From the NCBI RefSeq assembly GCF_009495355.1, contig NZ_VZAD01000063.1, positions 22,007 to 86,006 of the forward strand: a stretch of 64,000 nt of DNA. Direction: 5' to 3'. The notes beneath the pieces are model-generated. The model made no database searches, was not told where the DNA came from, and worked only from the letters and a program-made list of their open reading frames with translations. This DNA comes from Segatella copri (GTDB lineage: Bacteria > Bacteroidota > Bacteroidia > Bacteroidales > Bacteroidaceae). Made by a program: the position numbers and the translations under genes. Below are positions 33,775 through 42,505 of the stretch, piece by piece. Each line of letters opens with the position of its first letter. Position 1 is the first letter of the stretch.

Positions 33775-34467
33775 ATGATAGATTTACATTATCCTCCAAC
33801 CACGTTTGTAAGCAAGCCTGTTCCCAAGAACGCTTTCTACAGGCATCTGGAAGTGAATGCGAAGATGAAGCAGCACTTCGTAGATGATGTGGTGGCTATC
33901 AAGTGGCTTTATAAGTTGGCTCCTTCCACCCTCAATGTGGCAGATGGCAAGGAGGTTCACGAGATTGTGGTCTTTTCTGCGCAACTGAAGTCGCAGGATT
34001 GTCCGGATGATGTCTTCCTCTTCATCGATAGGAACATGCCTCGCCACGTGGTGTTTATCCTGGAATATGAGGGGCAGTATAAGCTGTTGCTCAACTATAA
34101 GGAATGGCTGGATGCCACGGCAGGAACCTTCAGGATAGTGAAGTCTTTCGCTTCGGAATGGCTCCGTGAGGCAGATTTATCTTTGCCTATCCAGGGACTT
34201 ACGATGGATGCCATCTATGAAAATATGGCAGGCGTGATTTCCGGCTATGGCACGAGCCGTAGCGAGGAAACTAAGCGCATGGTGGAGCTGGATTCCTTGA
34301 TACAGAAGGGCTGGAAAGAGATTGCAGCCTTGCAGAAGCGGGTTAGAACCGAAAAGCAGTTTAACCGGCAGCTGGAACTGAACAACGAGGCTCGGGCGTT
34401 GAAGAAGAAGGTTGCTGAGTGGGAAAAAGAAATGGATGTTTTTAAAAAAGGAGAATATTATGGCTGA
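33775..34467 (+). CDS. DUF4391 domain protein
   Basis: This 230-residue cytoplasmic protein has a globular N-terminal part (about 1-160) and a C-terminal helical, charged coiled coil (about 160-225; E-T-K-R-M-V-E-L-D...E-A-R-A-L-K-K-K-V). DUF4391 is known mainly as a companion of type III restriction-modification and helicase genes; its biochemical role is unknown. It lies 2 bases after the helicase stop, and its last 8 bases overlap the start of the DUF1016 gene, so the three are translated from one message. Confidence 0.88.
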   Translation: MIDLHYPPTTFVSKPVPKNAFYRHLEVNAKMKQHFVDDVVAIKWLYKLAPSTLNVADGKEVHEIVVFSAQLKSQDCPDDVFLFIDRNMPRHVVFILEYEGQYKLLLNYKEWLDATAGTFRIVKSFASEWLREADLSLPIQGLTMDAIYENMAGVISGYGTSRSEETKRMVELDSLIQKGWKEIAALQKRVRTEKQFNRQLELNNEARALKKKVAEWEKEMDVFKKGEYYG

Positions 34468-35503
34468 TTTAAAGAATGATAGTGAAGTCCTAAACGATAT
34501 TCGCAAAATAATAGAGCAGGGGAGACATCAAGCCTATGCTGCTGCGGGACAAGCAGCTATAGCCACTTATTGGGGTATTGGCAGGCGAATAGTAGAAGAG
34601 GAACAGCATGGTGATGAACGTGCTAAATATGGTACACATTTGATTACAGAACTTGCAGCAAAGTTGATACCTATATTTGGAAACAACTATAGTAAACGCA
34701 ACCTTCAGCATTATCGCAAATTCTACATTTTATTTCCTGATTATTCAAAAGTGTACGAGTTCGTACACAATTTGAATTGGACACATATTAGGCGACTGTT
34801 GTCTGTGGTAAATCCGGAAGCACGAATGTGGTATCTAAAAAATGCCTCTGAAGAGATGTGGAGTACGACAACTCTCGATCGTAATATTTCGTCTCAATAC
34901 TTCGAGCGTCGTCTGGCTGCACAACGCGCAAATCCAGATATGAAAATGACCGAAGCTGTTGCTCCTTATAATGATAGTGATCCTTTGGAATACATAAAAA
35001 ATCCAATGATTGCTGAATTTATGGGATTCAGGAAAGATACGAAGTTCGATGAATCACAGTTAGAACAGGCTTTAATAGACAACCTACAACAGTTTATTTT
35101 AGAGCTTGGAAGAGGCTTCGCTTTTGTTGACCGTCAGAAGCATATAAAGACCGAAACTGGTGACTATTATATCGACCTTGTCTTCTATAACTTCCGTATT
35201 AAACGTTTTGTTTTGTTTGAACTCAAGACACACACGCTGACTCATCAGGATGTAGGACAATTGGATATGTATGTTCGTATGTACGATGACCTTGTTAAGG
35301 GGGAAGACGATAATCCTACAATAGGTATTTTGCTTTGTGCTGAAACCGATAAAACTATAGCAAAGTATTCTGTATTGCATGAAAGTGAGCAGCTATTTGC
35401 TGCTAAATATATGGCTTTTATGCCTACAGAAGAGGAGTTGCAATGCGAAATAGAAAAGCAAAAGCGTTTCTTTTTGTCACAACATGGAAATAATGAAGAA
35501 TAA
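34460..35503 (+). CDS. DUF1016 (YhcG-like) PD-(D/E)XK nuclease
   Basis: This 347-residue protein has the two YhcG parts: an N-terminal helical DUF1016_N domain (about 10-165) with YWGIGRRIVEEEQ, and a C-terminal PD-(D/E)XK nuclease-like domain (about 180-340). Nuclease residues fit Asp in YYIDLVFYN (about 236-244) and E-L-K at about 254-256, followed by Q-x6-Y. The family is predicted to act on DNA and is often found beside restriction systems. The ATG at 34460 lies inside the end of DUF4391 and is preceded by GGAG; an in-frame ATG at 34412 is deeper in that gene and unlikely. Base composition is more AT-rich than the flanking genes, suggesting it joined the operon later. Confidence 0.88.
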   Translation: MADLKNDSEVLNDIRKIIEQGRHQAYAAAGQAAIATYWGIGRRIVEEEQHGDERAKYGTHLITELAAKLIPIFGNNYSKRNLQHYRKFYILFPDYSKVYEFVHNLNWTHIRRLLSVVNPEARMWYLKNASEEMWSTTTLDRNISSQYFERRLAAQRANPDMKMTEAVAPYNDSDPLEYIKNPMIAEFMGFRKDTKFDESQLEQALIDNLQQFILELGRGFAFVDRQKHIKTETGDYYIDLVFYNFRIKRFVLFELKTHTLTHQDVGQLDMYVRMYDDLVKGEDDNPTIGILLCAETDKTIAKYSVLHESEQLFAAKYMAFMPTEEELQCEIEKQKRFFLSQHGNNEE

Positions 35504-35522
35504 TTTATAAAATATAGATAAT

Positions 35523-37475
35523 ATGGATAGACCAAATAGAATGAAATTGCAGTCGGCAGATGGAGTGCAGCTGAATCTGGATGCGCTTTATCAGATTGCG
35601 CCTTCGTGCTTTACGGAGGTAGCCGACCCTGATTCGGGGGGGGGGGTAAAACGTGTAGTTAATTTTGACGTACTTCGCCAGCTTCTTGGTGACAACGCAG
35701 TGGAAGATGCTCCTGAGGCATACGAGTTCAACTGGGTTGGCAAGCAGGCAGCTCGTGCCGAAGTTTTGAAGCCTATTAAGAAGACGCTGCGTCCTGTAAA
35801 GGAGGATAGTGTGGATTGGGACAACACACAAAACCTTTATATTGAGGGTGATAACCTCGAAGTGCTTAAACTTCTCCAGAAGTCTTATCTGGGTAAGGTA
35901 AAGATGATTTATATTGATCCGCCTTACAATACGGGTAATGATTTTGTTTATCATGATGATTTTGCGATGTCTGCTGATGAGTATGCTGAGGCTTCGGGAG
36001 CAGTAGATGAGTTGGGCAATAAATATATCAAGAACATGGATTCGAATGGACGTTTTCATTCGGATTGGTGCTCTATGATTTATTCGAGATTGATGGTGGC
36101 GAGAACGCTGTTGACAGAGGATGGTGTGATTTTTATCTCGATTGATGATAATGAGGTTGAGAATCTGAGAAAGATTTGCGATGAAGTTTTAGGAGAAAAT
36201 AATTTTGTGACAAACATAGTATGGCAATCTACAGCTGGTTCAAATACTGGAACTGATATTGTAACTGTTACTGAAAATATATTAGTTTATACAAAAAATA
36301 GAAACGTTTTTAAATTCAACGGAAAATTGAGTGATGAGAACTCTTATACGCTTTCTGATGAATATGAGAATATACGTGGAAAATACTCCTTAGATAAGAT
36401 GGATAGGCGAAGAGTTGGTAGTCACTATTCTGAGGCTTTGAATTATCCAATTACCATGCCTGATGGTAGCTTACGTTATCCTGGAGGTTATTCTGAAAAA
36501 TCAGCAGAGGGTTGGAATTATCTTTGGAGCAAGACAAAAGTCGATTGGGGATTAAAGAATGGTTTTATTGTATTTAAGCAAAATAATGGAGTTTGGAATG
36601 TATATAATAAACGTTATAGCAAGGTAGACAATGAAGGAAATGTAATAGAAAGATCCACACCTTATCGTAACTTGATAACATCAGATATTTGTAATACTGC
36701 ACAAGGTACGGCAGAGATAAGAAATCTTTTCGGAAATAGGTTCTTTGATTTTCCTAAGCCAACAAAAATAATAAACATATTGTTAAATACAGTTGTAAGA
36801 AAAGACAAAGATTCCATCATCCTCGACTTCTTCTCCGGCTCCGCCACCACCGCTCATGCTGTGATGCAGCTCAATGCCGAAGATGGAGGCAACCGTAAAT
36901 TCATCATGGTTCAGCTTCCTGAAGAAACACCGGAAGATAGCGAGGCAAGAAAGGCTGGCTATAATACCATCCCAGACATCGCCAAAGAAAGAATAAGAAG
37001 AGCCGGCAAGAAAATCAAGGAGGAATCTCCTTTGACCACTGCCGACCTCGATACCGGTTTCCGTGTCTTTCGTCTCGACGAAGGCAATTACGAAGATGTA
37101 AATCGTACACCAAAGGAATTCAAGCAAGACCAGCTCGATCTGTTCCTGAATAATATCAAGGCCGACCGAAACGACCTCGACCTGCTCTTTGGATGCATGC
37201 TCGACTGGGGCGTTCAGCTCTCTCTGCCTATGACCCAGGAGGTGGTGGATGGCAAGACCATCTATACCGTGAACGACGGAGACCTGGTGGCCTGTTTCGC
37301 CGAGAACGTATCAGAAGACGTAGTAAAAGCCATGGCAGAAAAGATGCCTTTGCGTGTCATTTTCCGTGACAGTTGCTTTGCCCAGGATGCCGACAAGATT
37401 AATATCTACGAGACCTTCAAGCAGAAGCTGGATTGGAGCGACCAGGAAGTAGTGAAGAATATTAGAGTGATTTAA
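35523..37475 (+). CDS. mod: Type III DNA-methyltransferase subunit (adenine-N6), phase-variation candidate
   Basis: This 650-residue Mod methylates adenine in a recognition site and directs Res. Catalytic DPPYNTG is at 132-138 and the AdoMet motif DFFSGSATTAHAVM at about 432-445, the order of beta-type methyltransferases. Between them (about 223-428; 36190-36808) is the target-recognition region, markedly AT-rich compared with the ends. Codons 38-42 contain an unbroken run of 11 G (35636-35646), encoding S-G-G-G-V in the intact frame. Loss or gain of a base there would cut the protein at about 40-60 residues. The gene starts 19 bases after DUF1016 and ends 4 bases before res. Confidence 0.95.
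   Translation: MDRPNRMKLQSADGVQLNLDALYQIAPSCFTEVADPDSGGGVKRVVNFDVLRQLLGDNAVEDAPEAYEFNWVGKQAARAEVLKPIKKTLRPVKEDSVDWDNTQNLYIEGDNLEVLKLLQKSYLGKVKMIYIDPPYNTGNDFVYHDDFAMSADEYAEASGAVDELGNKYIKNMDSNGRFHSDWCSMIYSRLMVARTLLTEDGVIFISIDDNEVENLRKICDEVLGENNFVTNIVWQSTAGSNTGTDIVTVTENILVYTKNRNVFKFNGKLSDENSYTLSDEYENIRGKYSLDKMDRRRVGSHYSEALNYPITMPDGSLRYPGGYSEKSAEGWNYLWSKTKVDWGLKNGFIVFKQNNGVWNVYNKRYSKVDNEGNVIERSTPYRNLITSDICNTAQGTAEIRNLFGNRFFDFPKPTKIINILLNTVVRKDKDSIILDFFSGSATTAHAVMQLNAEDGGNRKFIMVQLPEETPEDSEARKAGYNTIPDIAKERIRRAGKKIKEESPLTTADLDTGFRVFRLDEGNYEDVNRTPKEFKQDQLDLFLNNIKADRNDLDLLFGCMLDWGVQLSLPMTQEVVDGKTIYTVNDGDLVACFAENVSEDVVKAMAEKMPLRVIFRDSCFAQDADKINIYETFKQKLDWSDQEVVKNIRVI
35636..35646 (+). repeat. 11-G homopolymer tract inside mod
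   Basis: Eleven consecutive G occur 114-124 bases into mod, in a gene otherwise of ordinary composition. The present length keeps the frame open (ON). Confidence 0.95.
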
Positions 37476-37479
37476 GCCT

Positions 37480-40400
37480 ATGAAACTCAGATATAAACAT
37501 CAACGCTTCCAAACCGAAGCGGCGCTGGCTGTGGCTAATGCCTTTACTGGTCAGCCCAAAAGCGACGGACAGAGCGACCATATCGTGGACCAAGGAGTTA
37601 ATCAAGGCCTCTTTGTGGTAAAGGGCTTTGGCAACAAGAATGTTATCCTCGCTCCGGAAGCCGTCTGCGAAAATGTAAGAGCCATACAGACAGAACAGGG
37701 TCTGAAACCTGTAGAACAGCTGCAGCGACTGCAAGGCGTAGGTACCGCCCTCACCATCGAAATGGAAACGGGTACGGGTAAAACCTATACCTACATAAAG
37801 ACCATGTATGAACTGAATGCCCGCTATGGCTGGACCAAGTTTGTGGTGGTGCCAAGCATCGCCATCCGAGAAGGCGTATTGAAGAGCTTTGAGAGCATGC
37901 AGGAACATTTTGCCCAGGAATACGGCAAGCGCACGCAATACTTCGTGTATAACTCCAAGCAGCTCAGTAAGATAGATGCCTTTGCCAGCGATGCCGGCAT
38001 GCACGTGATGATTATCAATACCCAGGCATTCAACGCATCTATGGATGAGGAGAAGTCAACCGATAAGATGGAGAAAGGAAAATTGAAGAAAGCTGATAAG
38101 GCAGCCCGCATTATCTTCGAACGACGTGATGAGTTCGGCTCCCGCCGTCCTATCGACGTGCTGGCACAGACCCATCCTATCATGATTATCGATGAACCTC
38201 AGTCGGTATTGGGTGTGGACAAGAAAAACAAGACCCGTAAGGGTATTGCCATGTTCAAGCCGCTCTTTACCCTTCTGTATAGCGCCACCCACCGCAAGGG
38301 TGATATATATAATATGGTGTATAAGCTGGATGCCATCAATGCCTACAACCAGAAACTGGTGAAGAAGATTGAAGTGAAGGGCATCAGACAGGTAGGCAGT
38401 ACCGCAACCAACGGCTACGTCTATCTGGAGGAAATCGTCATCGGCAAGGGCAATCCGCAGGCTCGCATCAGCTTCGACATCAAGACGCAGACCGGAACAA
38501 AACAGGTAAGCCGACTCGTGGATGAACGCTTCAACCTGAAGGAACTGAGTGGGGGACTTGCCGAGTATGACAACAACTTTATCGTAGAACGCATAGACGG
38601 CAGGCTGGGAATCGTCCGCTTCCTCAACGGCTTGACTCTGCATGAAGGCGATGCCGTGGGCAGTGTGAACGAAGACTATATCCGTCGTATTCAGATTCGT
38701 GAAACCATCCGCACCCATCTGGAGCGTGAGCGCCAGCTATATGGACAGAATATCAAGGTGCTCAGTCTCTTCTTCATCGATCATGTGGATAGCTACAAAC
38801 TCTATGAAGGCGAGGATAGCAAGGGAAAGTTTGCCAAGATGTTTGAGGAAGAATATAACCGAGTGCTTTCAGAAATGCTGCCATCATTTACGGATGAAGC
38901 CTATCTGCGCTATCTTTCAGATCCTCGCAATGCGGCATCCAAGGTGCACAAGGGATACTTCTCCATGGATAAGAAAAGCAAGATGGTGGAATCGAAGGAA
39001 AGGCAGGGCGAGAACGAAGAGCGTGCCTTCGACCTGATTATGAAGGATAAGGAGCGTCTGCTTTCGCTCAGCGAGCCTGTCCGCTTCATCTTTTCGCATT
39101 CCGCTTTGAAGGAAGGTTGGGACAATCCTAATGTGTTCCAGATCTGCACCTTGAAGAACTCGGATAATGAGACCAAGAAACGCCAGGAAGTGGGACGAGG
39201 AATGCGCCTTTGTGTGAATCAGAAGGGTGAACGCCAGGATGCGGATGTGTTAGGCGATCATGTCTTTGACACCAACATTCTGACCGTGATTGCCAGTGAG
39301 AGCTATGAAGATTTTGCCAAGAAGCTACAGACGGAAATGGCAGAAGCCTGTGCCGACCGACCAACCGTTATCACTCCAAACCTCTTTGAGGATAAGACTT
39401 ATACGATGGAAGATGGAACCAATGGCAAGTTGGACATTAATCAGGCAAGAGCTATCTATAATGAACTCATTCGCCAAGATTATGTAAATGACGAAGGAAC
39501 GTTGACGGCTCGTTACTTTGATGATAAGCGCAATGGTTCTCTCGATTTCGGCAAGTCGAATGATATGAAGGACAGCATCATTGCTATCCTCGATACAGTC
39601 TTCACCCGATCTATAGTGAAGCCAGAGGATGGTAGAAAGCCGAAACTGGCAAAATTCCAAAAGGATAACTTTGCCAAGAAGGAGTTTCAGGAGCTATGGA
39701 AGCGTATCAACCGCCGTACCTACTATCAGGTAAACTTCGATACTTCTGACCTTGTCAAGAAGTCTGTCAAGGCCGTTGACGACCTTTTGAAAGTTACGGA
39801 AATACGTATTGTGGTAGAAGGCGGTTCGATGGAGAATATCCATGATAAGGAATCGCTTGAAGCAGGTGTTGCCATGACTCAGGGAAATATTCGTACCATC
39901 CATTTAACTGAGGCTGTGGGTAAGGGCGTGACATACGACCTGATCGGTCAGCTGGTAAGTGCAACAGGATTGACAAGAAAGACTATCGTGGAAATTTTGA
40001 AAGGTATCAAACCAGCTACATTCAGTATGTTCAAGATGAATCCTGAGGAATTTATCATCAAGACTGCACGAATCATCAACGACTGCAAGGCTCTTGCTGT
40101 TATCCAGTGCATCAAGTATGAGAAGTTGAACGATGAATTCTCTACCGATATATTTACCGAGAACGCCCTCCGTGGCAAGTTGGGTGTTAATGCCATAGAG
40201 TCTGTCAAGTCGCTCTACGACCTTGTGGTGCTTGACAGTATGGGTACAGAGAAAGACTTTGCTGAGTCGTTGGAGCATGAAGATGACGTGGTGGTTTATA
40301 CCAAACTGCCTCGTGGCTTCTACATCAATACACCTATGGGTAAGTACAATCCCGACTGGGCTGTGGCTTTCCGTGAAGGCAGCGTAAAGCACGTCTATTT

Positions 40401-40566
40401 CATTGCTGAAACAAAGGGAACGGATGATTTGCCTTCCGATCTGCGTGGCACGGAGAACAGTAAGATAGAGTGTGCCCGTAAGCATTTTGAGGCTATCAGC
40501 GAAAAGGATGTTATTTTTGATGTGGTCAAGAATTACCAGAAATTGTATGATGTAGTAACAAAATAA
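37480..40566 (+). CDS. res: Type III restriction endonuclease subunit
   Basis: This 1028-residue Res subunit pairs with Mod to cleave DNA with suitably oriented unmethylated sites, using ATP. Helicase motifs: Walker A METGTGKTYTYIK (about 93-105), DEPQSV (about 236-241), YSATHRKG (about 267), HSALKEGWDNPNVFQICTLK (about 539-558) and EVGRGMRLC (about 567-575). The C-terminal nuclease shows P-D-W-A (about 956) and F-I-A-E-T-K-G (about 973-979), a PD-(D/E)XK pattern. It ends the defence operon; a stem-loop at 40588-40631 follows. Confidence 0.95.
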   Translation: MKLRYKHQRFQTEAALAVANAFTGQPKSDGQSDHIVDQGVNQGLFVVKGFGNKNVILAPEAVCENVRAIQTEQGLKPVEQLQRLQGVGTALTIEMETGTGKTYTYIKTMYELNARYGWTKFVVVPSIAIREGVLKSFESMQEHFAQEYGKRTQYFVYNSKQLSKIDAFASDAGMHVMIINTQAFNASMDEEKSTDKMEKGKLKKADKAARIIFERRDEFGSRRPIDVLAQTHPIMIIDEPQSVLGVDKKNKTRKGIAMFKPLFTLLYSATHRKGDIYNMVYKLDAINAYNQKLVKKIEVKGIRQVGSTATNGYVYLEEIVIGKGNPQARISFDIKTQTGTKQVSRLVDERFNLKELSGGLAEYDNNFIVERIDGRLGIVRFLNGLTLHEGDAVGSVNEDYIRRIQIRETIRTHLERERQLYGQNIKVLSLFFIDHVDSYKLYEGEDSKGKFAKMFEEEYNRVLSEMLPSFTDEAYLRYLSDPRNAASKVHKGYFSMDKKSKMVESKERQGENEERAFDLIMKDKERLLSLSEPVRFIFSHSALKEGWDNPNVFQICTLKNSDNETKKRQEVGRGMRLCVNQKGERQDADVLGDHVFDTNILTVIASESYEDFAKKLQTEMAEACADRPTVITPNLFEDKTYTMEDGTNGKLDINQARAIYNELIRQDYVNDEGTLTARYFDDKRNGSLDFGKSNDMKDSIIAILDTVFTRSIVKPEDGRKPKLAKFQKDNFAKKEFQELWKRINRRTYYQVNFDTSDLVKKSVKAVDDLLKVTEIRIVVEGGSMENIHDKESLEAGVAMTQGNIRTIHLTEAVGKGVTYDLIGQLVSATGLTRKTIVEILKGIKPATFSMFKMNPEEFIIKTARIINDCKALAVIQCIKYEKLNDEFSTDIFTENALRGKLGVNAIESVKSLYDLVVLDSMGTEKDFAESLEHEDDVVVYTKLPRGFYINTPMGKYNPDWAVAFREGSVKHVYFIAETKGTDDLPSDLRGTENSKIECARKHFEAISEKDVIFDVVKNYQKLYDVVTK

Positions 40567-40587
40567 TTGCAATAATACAATCTATCT

Positions 40588-40631
40588 ATACAAATCAGGC
40601 CGCTCCATAAGGAATGAGCCTGATTTTGTAT
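40588..40631 (+). terminator. Stem-loop after res
   Basis: ATACAAATCAGGC (40588-40600) pairs with GCCTGATTTTGTAT (40618-40631) with one bulge. The right arm is part of the 35-bp direct repeat. No strong T-run follows. It may also serve the convergent umuD transcript. Confidence 0.55.
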
Positions 40632-40644
40632 TGTGGTCATTTCT
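40610..40644 (+). repeat. 35-bp direct repeat, right copy bracketing the defence island
   Basis: This copy matches 30296-30330 at 34 of 35 positions. It ends 5 bases before the umuD stop codon (40650-40652, minus strand). Confidence 0.9.
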
Positions 40645-40649
40645 TTATG

Positions 40650-41096
40650 TTATTCGGCTATGCGATGAATGACATAGGTGACGACGCCCCATATCATGAA
40701 GCGGTTGGTCTCGTCGACACGGATGGGAGAGTAGGCCTTGTTCCAGGGAATGAGCCAGCCGAAGGTTCCGCTTTCGTCGATCTTGAATTGCTTGATGGTA
40801 AACTCGCCATCTACGAAGGCTATGACGAAGTTGCCGTTGGATGGTTCTATCTGGCGGTCTACGATGGCAAGGTCGCCGTCAAGGATGCCGGCTCCTGTCA
40901 TGCTGTCGCCTGATATGCGGACATAAAAGGTTGCCTCACGATGACGTATGAGTACTTCGTTGAGGTCTATTTCTCCTTCCATATAGTCTTGGGCAGGTGA
41001 AGGAAAGCCTGCTTTCACACTTTGTCCTGCAAGGGGAATCGGCAGTCTTTCTCCGATTCCGGCTGCATGAATGGTTAGTTTTATCTTGTCTTCCAT
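40650..41096 (-). CDS. umuD: UmuD-like error-prone polymerase accessory protein (S24 peptidase)
   Basis: This 148-residue LexA-like protease self-cleaves during the SOS response, then joins UmuC to form a translesion polymerase. The A-G cleavage site is at 29-30 (V-K-A-G-F-P-S-P), the nucleophile Ser65 in RISGDSMTG and the Lys102 base in EFTIKQF. There is no DNA-binding domain, which separates it from LexA. It starts 53 bases after umuC, the reverse of the usual umuD-umuC order. Confidence 0.94.
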   Translation of the reverse strand: MEDKIKLTIHAAGIGERLPIPLAGQSVKAGFPSPAQDYMEGEIDLNEVLIRHREATFYVRISGDSMTGAGILDGDLAIVDRQIEPSNGNFVIAFVDGEFTIKQFKIDESGTFGWLIPWNKAYSPIRVDETNRFMIWGVVTYVIHRIAE

Positions 41097-41149
41097 ATTT
41101 TTATTCAAGTTTCGCAAGCTTTTTCCCACACGCCCTGAAATTAACTTCT

Positions 41150-42505
41150 TCAGTTCTTTACTCTTAATATCTCGTCGATGTTTGTTGTAAACCGTTGCGA
41201 CATATATTCCCGTTTCAGGTCGAAGCGGCAGGAGGTGCCTTGTATGGCCTGGCGGATGGTGCCGTGTCCGTTCTTGCGGTTGATGGCATCTATGGCTTCC
41301 ATGAGTGCTTTCTGACGATGGCGGTCTATGGGGTCGAAGAGGTCTTGCTGACGGGGATTGTCTGGTGATATTTGCCAGAGTATGACGCCTGCTTTCTTGA
41401 ACCGGAATGTCAGCTCGGGACGGTCGGGACGACTGTCGATGGGCTTGGGATAGCGGCTGCGCAGAATGGTAAGGGCTGCTCCTACTATCTCGTCTTGTGC
41501 CTGCGTGGCTATGGGAAGTACGAGGGAGTCGTGTAGGGTGTATTCGGGGGCGTTGCCGTTGAAACGAGATGTCCAGGCAAACACGGTAATGCCTTGACAC
41601 ACACTGCCTTGTCGGCGCAACTTCTCAGTGCATCGCACGGCAAAGTTGGCCACGGCTTCTTCTATCACGTCTTTGTCGGAAATGCCTTCGTCGGAGAAAC
41701 TGCGACTCGTGCAGATGCTCTTCTTCTGGGGCAGTTCGTCGATGCTGATACAGCTCTCGCCATTCAGCTCTTTCCAGGTTCTTACCGTGGTGATGTTGAA
41801 GTGGCTTCTCACCCAGCTCTCTTTCTTGTCGGCAAACTGGGCTGCTGTATGTATTCCCATGTAGTCGAGTCGGCGGGCTGTCTGCCGGCCTATTCCCCAT
41901 ACGTCTTCTACGGGGAAGAGCGAGAGGGCCTTGTGGCGCCGTTCGTCGGTATCAATGATGCAGCATCCCTGGTAACCCTTGTATTTCTTGGCAAACTTGG
42001 AACCTATCTTGGCAAGTGTCTTGGTCTCGGCTATTCCTATCGAAATGGGGATGCCGACAGCCCGGAGTACGTCGCTGGAAATCCTTGCGCCATAGCGATG
42101 CAGGATGGGGTCGTCGACCGCTGCTGTCTGGTGGCGCTTGTTGTCGGAATCCTGTAAGAAGAATGTCTCTGCCATGGACTCGTCCACCTCGAAGAAGCTC
42201 TCGTCGATGGAGTATTGGTCGATGTGTGGCGAATAATGGGAGAGCATTGACATCACTCTGTTCGACAGGGAGCCATAGAGGGTGTAGTTGCTCGAGAAGA
42301 TGGCTACGCCTTCTGCCTCGAGCTTGCTCTTCACCTGATAGAAGGGGTCGCCCATCTTGTAGCCCAAGGCCTTGGCTTCTTCGGAACGGGCAATGACGCA
42401 TCCGTCGTTGTTGCTCAGCACAACAACGGGCTTGCCTGTCAGGTCGGGGCGAAACACCCGCTCACACGAACAGTAGAAATTATTGCAATCTGCCAGACCT
42501 ATCAT
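41150..42505 (-). CDS. umuC: UmuC-like Y-family DNA polymerase
   Basis: This 451-residue Y-family polymerase copies damaged DNA. Catalytic residues lie in [13 protein letters not shown] (3-15; Asp6) and [10 protein letters not shown] (about 98-107; Asp101, Glu102); a helix-hairpin-helix region follows ([13 protein letters not shown], about 203-215), then the little-finger domain to about 360 and a C-terminal UmuC tail. Its ATG overlaps the stop of the ABC-F gene by 4 bases (ATGA at 42502-42505), so the two are coupled. umuD follows. Confidence 0.95.
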   Translation of the reverse strand: MIGLADCNNFYCSCERVFRPDLTGKPVVVLSNNDGCVIARSEEAKALGYKMGDPFYQVKSKLEAEGVAIFSSNYTLYGSLSNRVMSMLSHYSPHIDQYSIDESFFEVDESMAETFFLQDSDNKRHQTAAVDDPILHRYGARISSDVLRAVGIPISIGIAETKTLAKIGSKFAKKYKGYQGCCIIDTDERRHKALSLFPVEDVWGIGRQTARRLDYMGIHTAAQFADKKESWVRSHFNITTVRTWKELNGESCISIDELPQKKSICTSRSFSDEGISDKDVIEEAVANFAVRCTEKLRRQGSVCQGITVFAWTSRFNGNAPEYTLHDSLVLPIATQAQDEIVGAALTILRSRYPKPIDSRPDRPELTFRFKKAGVILWQISPDNPRQQDLFDPIDRHRQKALMEAIDAINRKNGHGTIRQAIQGTSCRFDLKREYMSQRFTTNIDEILRVKN

